A program made the translations under genes and the position numbers. From assembly GCA_022113835.1 (NCBI GenBank), contig JAILWY010000002.1, positions 6,302,501 to 6,366,500 of the forward strand: DNA of 64,000 nt, in the 5' to 3' direction. Position 1 is the stretch's first letter, and the number at the start of each line of letters is the position of its first letter. This DNA comes from Atopsyche davidsoni (Eukaryota > Arthropoda > Insecta > Trichoptera > Hydrobiosidae). The notes beneath the pieces are model-generated. The model saw nothing but the letters and a program-made list of their open reading frames with translations. It did no database searches and was not told where the DNA came from. This document shows positions 36,104 to 49,613 of this stretch, one piece after another.

Positions 36104-39100
36104 ATCTCATCCGCTCATCAGCAGTGCTCGTTCTGTGTGTTCGTGTTAGTATGTTCGTAATGACTGTATATTTTGAACATTTCATACGAAGTTAGCGTTA
36201 CATGAAACATTCTTGAATGTTGTGTTTTTTAATTGATATTGTATATAAATATATTTAAAGTATCGTTTATATAGTTTAATTGTCGAGGCGGTCCTGCAGC
36301 AATACGGAGAAAGCGCGTTGGACTTATTTATGAAGAAGTATTTACCTGTTTGTGATGAAAATTGAATTGTGATGATAATCTGATAATGTAATGTGATGAG
36401 CCGGCCCGGAGGGGGCTCGTGTCGGCTTGTGATAACTCCATACCACCATCGTGATTGCCTATTGATTCACGCTTCTGGCCACTTTTGTAAAAGCTACATT
36501 CGTGCTGTCTAAAGAAAGGAAAGATTTATTTTGAATTATTGGAGTATAGTTTTTTCATCTCGTAGAGAGATCGTGTGAAATTGTTTCGGCTCAATATGTA
36601 AAAATTTTCGTTTGGGTATTGTTCTAAATGATTGTCGTAATACGGATATATTTAACATAGATGCATAGTCCCTCTGGTTTCTTATAATGCTCACATTATC
36701 GCCGCTCGCGCTTTTGGAAGTTATTCATTTTGAACAGTCAAACCTTTTATCATGCATCCTAATATAAACTAAAATTATTTTAAAATATTGACAGAATGTG
36801 TAATATCATACCGGGAGAAAGGATCGGTAAAGCCAGTGCGTGCAGACCGACACAGGCTAATGTTACTTATCAATCGATTTGCCTATTTGAATACCGTATA
36901 CCTAAGTGTGTGTGTGTGTGAGGCATCCAAATCTGTAAACGCATTCGTATAATGACATCATATTGTATATTTTTTGTCACAGTTGTTAATTATGAAAATG
37001 AATGATAATATGTATATGAAGGAGCGAAGGGACAGAATCCTGCTTTAAGTGTGTTGCGCATATAATTCCACAAGTTATTGTATATACTAAGTAGTTATAC
37101 TTGTCTCATTGTTCACTGCAGGTGTTCGGTAGGAAATGTCTTACTTTATCTGTCAAAAATCTGATAAGCTATTATAATATTTCAGTTGAGCATTAATTTT
37201 TTTAATTCTTTTGAGTAAATGGATTGTTAAAGTAAGTGCTTACTTTTGCTTTGGAAATAAGGCAGAGAATCAAATAATAAAAATACCAACTTACACTAAA
37301 TTTATATAAAATACGTTTCGATTGAAAATTCTGTGATTCAAAAAATATTTACACAGTATTTACATAAATTAAATTACATAAAGAGAGATTCGAATTGTTA
37401 TAAATGGAATATTTATATCTATAGGTGGTTTGAAACTTTGCAGTTTTTAATAAAACTAATGTTTACAGTCACAATGTTTCTAAATAAAAAAATAATATTA
37501 AAGCACTGCTAATGCTTATTAAAGTATTCCTAAAACTGCAGTGAATGAATGATGACATAATATTATTATGTAAGATATATATGAAATTTGTAATAAATTA
37601 ATTATTAAAATGTGGCGACAGCAAATTTTGATCCTTTCATATGTTGCAAGAAATTTTTCAAAAGAATCCTTGTAAATTCGTGCATAAAGTTGATGTACCA
37701 ACGCAGAATACCGAAATATTCTGCATTTTTCTGGGTTACATTGAATTAGTCAATCAAACAAACTCTTGTGATGATTTAAATACAAATACTCGGGAAATAT
37801 TAATCAAGTGGCTTGCTGGAAGCCTGGCGTATAGAAATTATTTATTTTACATGATGCACACTAAGTGTCTATTCATAACTAACGGAAAATATTTATTGAT
37901 AATGAAACACCATGTATGGTATTGATATCTAAAACAATATAACACACAGTGATTTTTAATGTCTGCTGCAATATACACATCATGTAATATTACTTTAACT
38001 ATTGACATTTTTATACTGATATTTTGGACACAATTCTAGATTTTTTTTGTGTATTGTGTTGTTTCCAGTAATTTCCAAGATGAATTAGTAGAATGAAAAA
38101 AAATAAATAAAACCAGTTGGTGCGTAGTATTATTAGATTTTTGTTTATTTTAATGAAATGGTTATAACGTACTCTGATTTTCCAGAAATTTATATAAATT
38201 TATCTGACCTCTCAAATATTTTATCTGTTGCTTGCCTTACACCTTTATTGTATAGTATAATATTTGTGATTTTTTTTGTAACTAACCTACTGGCAACTCC
38301 TTTTTAATTAGTGTTTTTGTCAATTTAGTTCATATTTTTTTGTTATATAGATTTCTATGTGTGAAAGTATATAATATGCAATGAATCCATAATGGATGTA
38401 ACATTAAATTTCACTATGTTTATTTCGTTCATTCCCTAAGTTTAACAGTATAAAGAATTTCAGTTTGGATATATATTGATATATAACATTGCCAAATACA
38501 GAGATCAATCTCTAACTACAATGCTCTATCAAAATTGAAGTAATTAAATCGAGCCTCTGAATGGTCGTCACATATTTGTATATTTTGTTTACCAGGCCAT
38601 TATTTTTTACATTATAAAACACTTTGTAGCTTTTTTCATGTTTTATAAGAATGACTGAAAATTATAAATGGATGATTAAAAAATATAATTGAAGTAATGT
38701 AAGTATGGCATTACATAATAAATTTTAGTATATCACGAGTATTTATTCTTACTCATAAAAATGACCTATTGCATCTCAACAAAAATGTAAATAATTTAAT
38801 GAATCTTATATGTGAAGTTGGTTGAACAACCTAGATTATTTCATTTATTGCGAACCCCACACGCCTAGGCTGGATTTATAGAATTTTTTAATTTTATTTT
38901 AAAACGTAACATACCTTGAATATTGTGGCTTTTTATTTTCTCGGTGCATTACGTACTATTAAAATATTCTAGCTATTCTTATCTTATAACTAATTTTCTC
39001 ATAAAATCAGCCTATGTTAGGGAAAAAATGTTATCTTGCTTATCATTTAAGATATTGACTTTTATGCTAATTTTATGTATTAAGAGACCTACATTTCTAA

Positions 39101-39902
39101 TCAACATAACAATTAAAACGATGCCTTTCATTTTATAAATGTCAAGTAATAAATTTATTTGGAACTATTTAATGTTAGACAAATATTTTTATGGGTAAGG
39201 ATAGATAACGACTATGAATATCGATGTAATTTGAGTAGCAGACCGTGACCAACGGGAGATAGATGTTTAATGGCATGAGACATTTGTGCCATAAAATTTT
39301 ATTATCACACCACCAATACTTTTCATCAGAATTTTCGGTTACGCTAATTTTTCTAATTAGTGAACTAGTTTTAAAGAAAGTGTATCATATTATCTTAAAT
39401 TAATAAACTGTACTTCTTCATCATTTTTGTTTCATTACAATTATTTTGACTAAAACAAAAAATAAAATTCCTTCTCGATATATTAGAGTCTGCAGATTTT
39501 GAGGCTGTAAATGACCATCAATTTGTTAATAGGTTTGTATTTGTGATTATCGGTGAGAAAACATAACTACTAACAATGGTTTATTACCTAAAGCATAGGA
39601 AATTTGAACCATTAAATATTTTTAAAATCACCACAATAAAAGGAGTAAAAATAGAAAAAAAAATTATTGACTTAAAACAGGCAAGATTATCCGAATTGTG
39701 AACAGAGTTGCATCGGAGAAAATTGGACGGCTTTTGTTTGCTATGCTTGATGATTTTTCTTTGGTCACATATTTTGCTGTTGTGCTTCTTACCAGAGATA
39801 ATATTTTCATACTGACTCATGCTCTATGGCGCAGAGCCTTTATTGTGTTTTTGAGGTTAAAATATTTTTGCATAGGCTGTCAGTTGTTAGGCAGCGATTA
39901 AA
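36104..39902. other. FBXO11 3' UTR and intergenic DNA before mRpL9
   Basis: The first 200-2000 bases are presumed FBXO11 3' UTR; AATAAA candidates occur near 37448 and 38104. A short open frame at 37641-37925 has no recognisable motif. No transposon or RNA gene is recognised. Confidence 0.45.
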
Positions 39903-41637
39903 ATGTTAAGAAATATCATATCGTCTAGTACAATAAAGAGTCTTGGAACTTATGGTCTAAATACTCAACAAATAAGGGTAAGTGGGATATTTTAACTTAG
40001 TCAAAAGTTATTTTCAACATTTAAAATGAATATAATAATTTTGATTATATTTCCTAAATTATTATTTTTACAGAATACTTTTTTGCTTAAAAGGAGATGG
40101 CCCCCTGGATTGAACAAACAAGGTGGAAGTGCGAAGAAACTCAAGGCAAAGCATTTTATATACGATTTAGTGGAACATACTTCAAGCAAAAAATCGAAGA
40201 ATTTGTCTATTATCCTAACAGATTATGTCGCAGGTAAATTCAAACCAAGTTTAACATTAGCTTACTTTCATAATTTGAATTTTATCTAAGTAATCATATT
40301 TTTATATACCACAATAAAAATCTTCATCATGCATTTATAAATATAGATAGAACTTATAAACTGCTTTTATTGTTATTTGTAGGTGTTGGACAAAAAGGGG
40401 ACCTTGTTGAATTACAGCCTCGAGTAGCTTATAATGAAATGCTGCTGCCAGGTCTTGCTGTGTATGCTTCACCAGAAAATATTTTTAAATACCATTCAAA
40501 ACAGGAAAAGGTTAAAGATGAGTCTAATTACAGTTCGCCCTTTGCAGAAATGGTTAGTGTAAACTTTCACGTTTTTTGTCACTAATTATATTGGAATTGA
40601 ATTTCTTGATTGATATGTGAGCAACCTTAAATGTGTCTAATCAAACTGGATCAGGTGGCTCATGAACCTTAACTGCGTATTAATGCTAGTCAAACACTGT
40701 GCCTACTGTCACAGTATGATTGTGTGAAATTTTTCCGGTAATACCTAGTGTGTCTTTCCTTATTTGCATTCTCATTATTCCGGATAGAAGAATTTATGTA
40801 TCATCTAGCTCTGTTTATATTGATTTCAATCATTTCCACGTTCATGTTTTTCTGATAACACATACCATGTTCCCCTTCTACAGCTATTCTATTTTAGTGA
40901 TTTTTAGTTTTAATCCTTAAATTTAAAACAAGAGAATAAGTAGCCCAATTAATATCTAATTTATTTTAATTAATTAAAAGGTTTTGGTTGCAAAATTATA
41001 CACAATCTTTTGTTATTTTTTAGACTATCAGAAGTTTATCAAGAATGTTACTCACTGTTTCAATGAGTAAAACTACACCCTGGGTTCTGCAGCCATGGCA
41101 TATACGAGCTTCTTTCAGGAAGGCTGCATATGTTGTTCCGGAATATGCCATTGAAATGCCTCCTAGTGAAATTAGAGGACCTGATTTGGACATTCAGAAT
41201 AAAGAATTTTTTGTCACTGTTACTGTAAGTATAGATATTATTTATTACGAAGGAATATGACAATACATACTTAGTATAGTTGATGCTGAAAACTGTTGAT
41301 AAAAGTAAATTGATTTAACTAAAATTTTGTCACATAGATATTTAGAGACATAGTGTTTTATTCTATCCAAATGACATATTTGACAGCTTGTTAACTATTT
41401 TCTTAGTTGATAAGCCATTGTTAAATTCTACTATTTCATATTTATGAAGCATCTGGCTCTTTTCCTCAGATAAATAAAAAAGAGAAAGTCAATGTGAGAT
41501 GTAGACTTCACCACTTTGAGTACGGAAGTGAGCGGATACCGGGGGAGATTAACTATTGGGAGAAGGAGTGTGAAGCTCTTTTTCCAGAGCAAGAAGAGAC
41601 ATTGAAACAAATGCGAGCATTGAAAATAACAGAATGA
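39903..41637 (+). CDS. mRpL9: Mitochondrial large-subunit ribosomal protein bL9m
   Basis: Five exons, 39903-39977, 40074-40233, 40383-40552, 41024-41224 and 41470-41637, join in phase to 257 residues. The first about 30 residues (MLRNIISSSTIKSLG) are basic and hydroxylated, as in a mitochondrial presequence. The L9 N-terminal domain follows, with the hallmark VGQKGDLVELQPRVAYNEML and LLPGLAVYASPEN (about residues 79-115). The C-terminal part (PPSEIRGPDLD, FEYGSERIPGEINYW) is specific to animal mitochondrial L9. It binds 23S-like rRNA at the base of the L1 stalk. The gene runs tail to tail toward the minus-strand gene at 41999, with 361 bases between stop codons. Confidence 0.95.
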
Positions 41638-41998
41638 AGAACGCCTCTAAGCATTATGATAGTTTAATAATAGTTATTAATCATTCTGTTGTAAATAATA
41701 TTGACAAAGCTTTTTATTTGTGTCATGGGTGTTTTAATATACCAGGTATGCATGCTAAAAATAAGAAAAAACTTTCTCTTATTCTTTTGTTTGCTCCAGT
41801 TTAAATAAATCACAGTGCTTATTCAATATTTTTAGTTTAGTTTTGTTGTGTTTAGTAGATTTATAATATTTAGTATGTTCCTACGACAATTCATTATCAT
41901 ATAAATATGCATTATATATGATTTATAGTTTGTGTGAACAAATAAATAAATTATAAGATTAGAATGAAAACTCAATATTTTAATGCTCAACTTATTTC

Positions 41999-44253
41999 TT
42001 ATTGGGCTACTGAAAAATCAAAATCACTTTCTTGTTTGCTCTGCTCTTCCCTATTGGATGTGTCATGTTCAGTGTCAGACTCCAAGATTTTCAGCGGCTG
42101 TGCTTCAGTAATTGCTTCGTCTGTAGCATGATCATTTATTTGATCTCCGAGTGTTGCTGTATTGTCGTAAGTAGTGTCTTGTTGGTCATAATTTTCATTT
42201 AATGGAACTGTTTCTGATTCATACTGATGTTCGTTTCCTGTTTCAGCATAAGATTGTGTCACATCGTATGCAACTTCTCTCGGTACATCCCCTGTGTACG
42301 GATAGTCTTGAGGCTCTCCCCCTTCTTGGTAATTAGTATTTTCAGTGTTTTCATTGTAGACTTGTGACTCTTCAGTATAATTAACATCCCCTTCGTGGTG
42401 TTCATTTCCTTGGTTTTCATATTCCTGGTTGTATTCATATTGTTGATTGGGATCAACTTCAGCATTTTCTTGCCCCTCATAATAATACTGCTGGTTAGGG
42501 TCGTACTCCACCTGTTGTGTGGGCTGACCTTCATCTGTGAAATTTTGCTGATCAGCTTGAACCTGTTGAGTGTCATCTTGGGGTGCATATTCTTGATAAT
42601 TGTCTGAGCTATATTGATCTGCAGTATTATTTTTCTCTTTATTTTGCCCATGATAGTTTTCATATTCATTGTCATATTGACCACCTTCAGTATGTTGTGA
42701 TGAGTCATAGATTTCACCAGTACTATTATCTATTGGTGCAGCTACGTTTGGATCTCCTGTTAAAGCTTGATTCTCATCGGCAACCGGTTGTATATTGGGG
42801 TCATTTGTCTCATATTTTTCCGTGTGAAGTTCTGCACCAGGTTCATGTTTCTCTTCAGTTTCATTTGAAGGCAAATTGCTCAATGTGTTATCTTCAAATT
42901 CTTGGGAATTTTGAGAATCCGGAACATCCAAGCTTGCGTTGTTAATTAACGTGAATGGAGCTGATTTTCTGGTAGTTTCTGAAGTGTGGATAATTTCTTC
43001 AGGTTGTATGATGGCTTCTGACAGTGTTTCGTCATTCTGTAAGTCAGGTTTCATATTTTCAGCTAAGCTTTCGTTAGCATCTGATGTTATTTTCATGTCT
43101 GAAAAATCATTAGATTTGTCATTTTCACTTTGTTCTACATTTCCTTTCTCAAAATATGGATCTTCATAATTATTGATATTATTATTATCAAAATTTGTAG
43201 CTGATACCTCGTTTGAAATATTTGGCTCACTTTCATTATTTATTTTAGGTTTATCATGATCATTTGTGGTATGTGTTTGATCATTAATATTGCTTTCACT
43301 ACAATCAGAGTCATTTTTGTTAGCATCATAATTTTTATCATAATAATTGTATTCGTCTAATGTCTCTCTGGGTGGCTGATATGAGTTATCAATTTTTGGT
43401 TCTTCGTGTTGCCTTTGTGTCTCTTGGGTTGTTTTCGGCACGAGAATGAACCTGCGAGATATCTCTTCGATAGCATCATCTAATGTTATATTTCTATATG
43501 TGTATAAAGGTTTTGGATCCATGTACACTCTCTCATTTCTGTGCTGTGAATATTGCGATGAATAGGGTCTGTAATAGTCATAGTCACTTCTAGGTGTTTC
43601 TAACGGAACTCTCTCAGTGATAATGCATGCAGTTTTTGGCCGGTATGTTGTATTTTGAATATCTGCTAGTACTGGTGGACTTTGTACTTGATTTCTATAT
43701 ATTACCTGAAAATAAAAAAGTTTAAAATGTGATTATTTTTACATAAAAATAAACTTCCAATAACTTTTCCAAAGTAATATTTGAATAACTGGGCGATTTT
43801 GTTTATCTGAGTTGTTAGTTTGTTTATAAGGTTATGCTTGACAAAGTAGAACAATTTATAGCCATAGTTGAAACAAAACTGCCTAATATATCGTTAAGTG
43901 CGTTTTCTTGGCACAAAAAGTTTTTATTGTGTTTGGGCTAAATTGCACTGACACAAATATGTTATTGGATTTTGTTTTCTTTGATCTAACTGAAACAGAT
44001 TTGAGTCCAATTTCACAAAGGTTTCACTTGCCAATGTGAACTTTTATTAATTAGTAAAATAAAACACCATGAGAATTTCTTCTACTATACTAATACATAT
44101 TACCTTCAAGGATTTGATTCGATCTGTCTTTGCTTGCAGAAATGCGGCCTTTTTCTCAATGTTCTCTAATTTTGCTAATAACCTGATATTTCGCTCCCTT
44201 CTTTTTTTGTGATCACTAACTAATGATTGGTACTGCCTTTTGGTCGCCGACAT
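41999..44253 (-). CDS. Unrecognised protein with N-terminal coiled coil and long disordered acidic tail
   Basis: Two coding exons, 44253-44104 and 43705-41999, join in phase 0 to 618 residues. An acceptor at about 44268 (ttcatttcag on the minus strand) shows at least one 5' UTR intron further upstream. Residues 1-50 are highly charged and helical (HKKRRERNIRLLAKLEN, KKAAFLQAKTDRIKSLK). Residues 50-150 contain TERVPLETPRSDYDYYRPY and TLDDAIEEISRRF. The remaining about 450 residues lack hydrophobic cores and are rich in Glu, Asn, Gln, Asp and Tyr, with short imperfect repeats around YDPNQQYYYEGQENAEVDPN. It has no signal peptide or membrane helix. I do not recognise the family. The tail composition suggests a scaffold or phase-separating protein, but that is inference. 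Confidence 0.85.
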
Positions 44254-44269
44254 CCGTCAGTTGTATCTG

Positions 44270-47200
44270 AAATGAAAATGAATTATGAAAAATAAAGTAG
44301 GAGTTTTTTTAAGGTTTGATTTAATTTAAAATACATGCATACACCAAAATACGGTTTCTATCCGATTCATGTCATTTTTCAATTATTTTATTTGTGCATG
44401 ACCTTTTGATAATTTTATGAAATCTAACTGTATGGAAACCTATATTATATTAAGGTGAGGTCAAAAATTCTTTAGATAATTATTAGGTGTCAATATATAT
44501 CGTGTTTTCATTGTCATTTCGAAAAATCATATTTTTAATGAAAATTAAATTTATAGTTTTTATAGTAAATTTTTTTGTAGTAGAAATAGTAATATTGAAG
44601 ATAGTATGTTTTCTGATCAGTCAACTTAACTATAAAAAAAGTATTTTTTGATAGCTGATAATTTTTGCACATAATTCTAATGAGTCTCCACTAATCTTGT
44701 TGTCGGAAACGAATTCGTTTTATGGTTGAAGTAGTGGTTATATTTTACTGACGCTTCGAAAATACATTTCTATTTCGTTTTATTTAATGAATATACTCTC
44801 GCATTTATTCATAATGAAAACGAGATTCGTGTTAAATATGTACGTACACTCTATTATAAACTTTTTAGTTCAGGCTTCGAAACTTCCGATGCGAAGAAAA
44901 TGTCTGGTTTAATTACGACCTCCCCAGTCCTCATACGCATTACAGGTCGCGTGATGGGGTTGTATTATATTAAGGTAGATACCGATTTAGCATAACCCCG
45001 ATACAATAAAGCGGCAGGGAGGCAACGCCATAACCACAACAATATCCATCATCCACGTGGACGCGGCTCCAAATAAAAATAATATTTATTTTAGAGTAAA
45101 GCCTCTTTAGTCGCGATATGTTTGAAAAAAAATAAAATAATAATAACATTATATCTTTTCTCTTGTCGTTTCAGCTTCATCTATGGCTGTAATGCCAAGA
45201 TGTATAGTCATTGATCAGGAGACTTTAGCGGTGGTTATTTCTGAATCAAAAATCATGTTTTTGTATTTTCTCCAATGTGAATTTTTCATTTTTCCGAAAT
45301 TAAATATAACCAAAATGTTCCTTACTTGCAAGTTTACTATTTTATATAAATTTTTATTGGAGTCTTCTGTAAAAGGGAAATTTCGATACGATATCAGCTA
45401 CGCGTGCAATCAGTGTCGCATCGTAAAGTGCGAGACACAAGACGACAAGTGCGTCTTACCTATTAGATATGTTCAATTATAATATCAAACAATTTCTAGC
45501 ATTTTTCCTTTTGATAATTGTCAAACAAAATCGATATTATGTTATTTACGTCATTGTGGAATTAAACGGTGTTTGTAGGGTGGATAATGAGCTGCTACAG
45601 GTGCACTAAACGACAGGGGAAGGTCGATGTAAACTATCACACTTTCAAAGATACAGATTTATTTTCTTCCCGGCCGTGACCTTTTTAAAAACTTTTTGCC
45701 TTTCCCGAGTGCTAGATTTTAAATCAATTCCGTCACACGCATTTTGTACGATACTTGTTATATTTACTATAGATTTTGTCGCGTTTGCAATTTTAACAAT
45801 ACTCTCGAACCGAACGCAGCGTACGTTTACTTACTTATCACTGATGCGGACTGAATAGCATTGCGATTTTTTCACGATTAAACTTGAACGGTCACGGGTA
45901 TTTAATAGATGTTTTGCAGCTTGTCTGAGGGTATCGTCGGAGTAGACTGGCTAAGGGTAGTTCTGCGGGCGGACTGGCTCCGACCCAGTGCCAGGGGGCG
46001 ACTAGCACTCCTCTGTGTCTACCCCATTCAAAGTTTGCGGGCACACGTCACCGGGGCTGTGTGGTAATAAACTTATAACTGGGGTAACGCAGTTAACTAT
46101 ATTCCACAACAAAAACAACTTCGCAGCGAAGTATTCGCATTGCGTCCGAACTCAATATATCCAACCAGATACAATGGGAAAATTAAATTAATGAAACGAA
46201 TTGAATGCGTTCAGTATTTTGAAACTCGTTTCACAGTTCAGCCGAGTCTAGGGGATGTTTTCATTTTGCGCCCAACATGCTATTATTGATTGGGTTTGAA
46301 AAATCAATATCGCCAGTTTGTGCTGCTTCGTTGTACCAGGTTCTACTTAAATATACACGGCGTATTATTTTTACCTGTACGTGAACATGTCATGCTAGAC
46401 TGGTAAGCAGATTGATTAGTTTTTTTGTACCTGGTTGGTTTTTTGATATAAGTTACCTGAGCTAATTTGGTGTAGCAAATGCGAATCGTAAATAAATAGA
46501 ACCAAGTTTTGTTTTGATTCTAGAAATAAATTCAGGCAATTTGATTTTTTATGATTTGTTTGCAGAATGTGTTTGCAAATGAATCCAAAGTACCTTTAAA
46601 ATAGTTTAAGTCTATACACGAATACAGTGTAATAACTATTTTACGTTTTCTTAAGTACGTGCATTTTTGTATTTAAGTGTATGTGATGGATTTTGTGAAT
46701 TATTTATTTTGAGATTGCAAATAAAATCATCCTTTTGTTTGTTTTGGTTTGGCAACGCTTTACGTAGATTATTCCATAATCTTTATTCTTTACGAGCAGG
46801 TAAGGTTAGCAAGGTCGTAACAAGCCGTGCCTTGAGCCGATAAGTTCAGGGAAATATTTTCAGTGCCTCATGTTCAGGGATGAAAAACATTTTCTTATGT
46901 ATATATTACATTTGTTTAAAAAAACAGGTTATCATTATTAATTATTCAATTTCTTTGATTATGAAAATGAAAAACTGTTTTTCTCCAAATATTTTTTTTC
47001 TATTTATACTTATAAGGGTAAATTAGGAGTGCACAACCCTCCTTACCACTTGTAGTAAAAACAATTATTTTTATTATCAATATTATTTGCGGTGCAAGTT
47101 AGGGTATCATATTCATTAAAAAAATTATTTGTTATATATTTTTTTACATTAAAGTGCTTTTAAAGTAAATAGATTCTTGAGACGCTTATTATCATATCAA

Positions 47201-49089
47201 TTACAAGCAAGCGTCATTGGTACTTTGTTTTAACACCTTAACACTTTTTGAGTTTTTGTATATGAAAATTTCCAAACAAATTAATGAATAGCGATTTTTT
47301 CCCAGTGGTGCAATGCATGGTGTGCGAATTCAGGATTATATCTTTCACGTCGTATGGCTTTTTATTTGAAATTATAATATTGTTTTAAATGCAAATATGT
47401 ACCTACTGTTGCTTTTTGTATTAGTGTTTTGTGAAATTATTTACGTGCCGCCTTTGGATATTTCAATCGAGTTGCGTGCCAGATTATTAAAAAAGACAAA
47501 CTGAAAAGGTTGTTCTTTTGCCCTTTAAATTTAACCTCTTGCGAAATAATATTAAAATATGAAACACTTATTTGCTATAAAGACCGAATCCTTAAAAATA
47601 ACTATAAATTGTGCTTGAGATGCAGTACCTAATTGGTGCTAAATGGTATTGGACCAGTCACATATTTTTAGCTTGTTTTTATGTTTGGATAATAAAATAT
47701 CAAGATTTCCAAAGTCTTGACAAGTTGACGAAATCATAATAGGTATACCGAGCTGCTGAGTAATTAATATAATGGAAGTGGATTATACTCTATGAAAGTA
47801 GAAATGCTTGTGGGAAATATTTTTTTGCGTAAGTTGAAACGGAAAACAATGCGTTTCAGCTAGAATACTTTTTATACACGATGATACAAATTTGTAAAAT
47901 TTATCTAACACGGTGCAGCGTGTGATATACAAATAATACTAATATATTTTTATTTAATTGTACTGAACTTTTTGTATCACATGCCAAGGGATTATTTGTT
48001 AGCATGTTAGCGTGCTAGCTGCATACTAGTAAAACCTATTCATATAATTTGTATTTAAAAAATATTTTCAATATGTGCCATAAGAAAAACGAATAAGTGT
48101 GTGTGTGTGTATTCTTGGGAGACAAAAAAAACCCATTTATAAGGTTTGTGTAAAGAAAAATATATTTAAATAACCTTTTACTCTTGATTGACCTATATAT
48201 AGTGTAGCTACTTAAATCTATGTTCGTATAGCGCCATTGAAAGGGATCATTGGACTGAAATTCAGATAAAGATTTATGGTTAATATACTAGACTACAGAT
48301 TTATTGCTGCTAGGAATTAAATATAGTCGTATACATCTTATATGATTTTTTACATTTATCATTAATAAATGTAACTAATACTCTCGCAAAGTTATTAATA
48401 TTGGTAAGTTTGTAAAACTAATATTCTTGCAAGCTGTTTATTGGCAACTATAAGCAATCGTGTCGACCGCAAGTAACGTGTCAGTGAGTTTCTAGTAGTT
48501 GCAAGTCAAATGGATCAGATCCCGAATTAACTTAATCTCCATTTTTATAATTTTCCAGATAACAGAGTGCAACGTCGCATTGCGATCTCTATATTTGACC
48601 TTTAAGTAAAGTCATGCTAATAAATGCTGCTGTATTATGTTATATCTAATTTGAAATGACCTGTTAAATTGGACCACGTTTTGATTTTAAGTATCAGTAG
48701 GCATGGTTGATTGGCGTAATCTGGTAGGTCATATTTTTATGCGCCAAAATAATAAAATAAAGTAGGATAAATCATTATTTAATTAAATTGCATAGTCTTA
48801 AATATTTTTTTTGTCAGACAAACCGCAGTGCTTGTTTTTGGTAAGTTCTGCGCCATGAAATCTTCACTCACTTTAATATTTTAATACTTTTTACGTTTTT
48901 ACAAGAAAATATTACCTATGGCAGCAGTATTTTGTCTATACTATAGTGTTTTGTCTCTGGTACTATCATCCTGTTACTATCTGTCAAATTGCTTTAAGGT
49001 TATGATTTACGCTGCAATAATATTATTGTAAAATTAACTCGCGACATTTTACTCACGTAGATAACTGTGCAAATCAAAATATTTTTCAA
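44270..49089. other. Long gene-poor interval
   Basis: It must hold the 5' UTR exon(s) and promoter of the 41999-44253 gene and the promoter of the 49170 gene. A less AT-rich part, 44880-46080, includes a strong acceptor-like site (tcttttctcttgtcgtttcag, ending 45173) and a CG-richer block at 45900-46070; no coding frame there is convincing. The rest is plain AT-rich sequence. Confidence 0.4.
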
Positions 49090-49169
49090 GTAAGTTCGCA
49101 AACAACGAAAATTTGTATGTTTATTATTAATGCTACATATTGAATTATTTTAATTCAATACTTTTAGTC

Positions 49170-49613
49170 ATGGTATTCCGTTTTGGATGGATTTATCGAT
49201 TAGTAAGGAAGAATTCCAACCCCATAGAAGAAAACAAAGCATTATTATGGAAAAGACGTTTAAGTTTTTTATATGGTGCCCTTGCATTCAATGCTTTTGG
49301 GCTCGTGGTGATCTCAGCTCTCAGTGGTAAAGTTGATTGGGCTGATTACTATGGTTTGAAAACAGAGGAAGAAAAATCAATCCCTCCAGGTATTTAATAT
49401 GTCCTAAAATGGCATTTGTTAAGTTATTCTTTATTTCGTTATGAAAATATTCTATTTAGCTAATCTTATTTTTAAAATATTTCAGGACGTCAATGGGCTT
49501 TAAGTTTAGGCATCAAAAATGCGAAAGTAGTAAGGTATTCAGGATTTACTAAAGTTGGTGAGTATGAGATATCCGAAGAAGAAACTCCAAAAACTGAAAC
49601 AGTAATTGAATGA
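49170..49613 (+). CDS. Unrecognised 115-residue single-pass membrane protein
   Basis: Two coding exons, 49170-49389 and 49486-49613, join in phase (CCA G|GA CGT). A 5' UTR intron is likely at 49090-49167 (CAA|gtaagt to ttttag), two bases before the ATG. The protein has a basic N-terminus (FRFGWIYRLVRKNSN), one hydrophobic helix at about residues 32-52 (LSFLYGALAFNAFGLVVIS), and an acidic end (EISEEETPKTETVIE). No cleavable signal is evident. The pattern resembles small organelle membrane proteins, for example of mitochondria, but I do not recognise the family. AATAAA at 49661 is a fitting poly(A) signal. Confidence 0.85.

Noticed and set aside
37641..37925. 94-codon open frame after FBXO11
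   Set aside because: No recognisable motif; lies in presumed 3' UTR; length is within chance for this region.
39584..39901. Open frames on both strands before mRpL9
   Set aside because: No motif and no splice support; mRpL9 itself begins at 39903.
42259..43169. Open frames in other frames and on the plus strand over the disordered-protein exon
   Set aside because: They mirror the biased codon composition of the true minus-strand frame.
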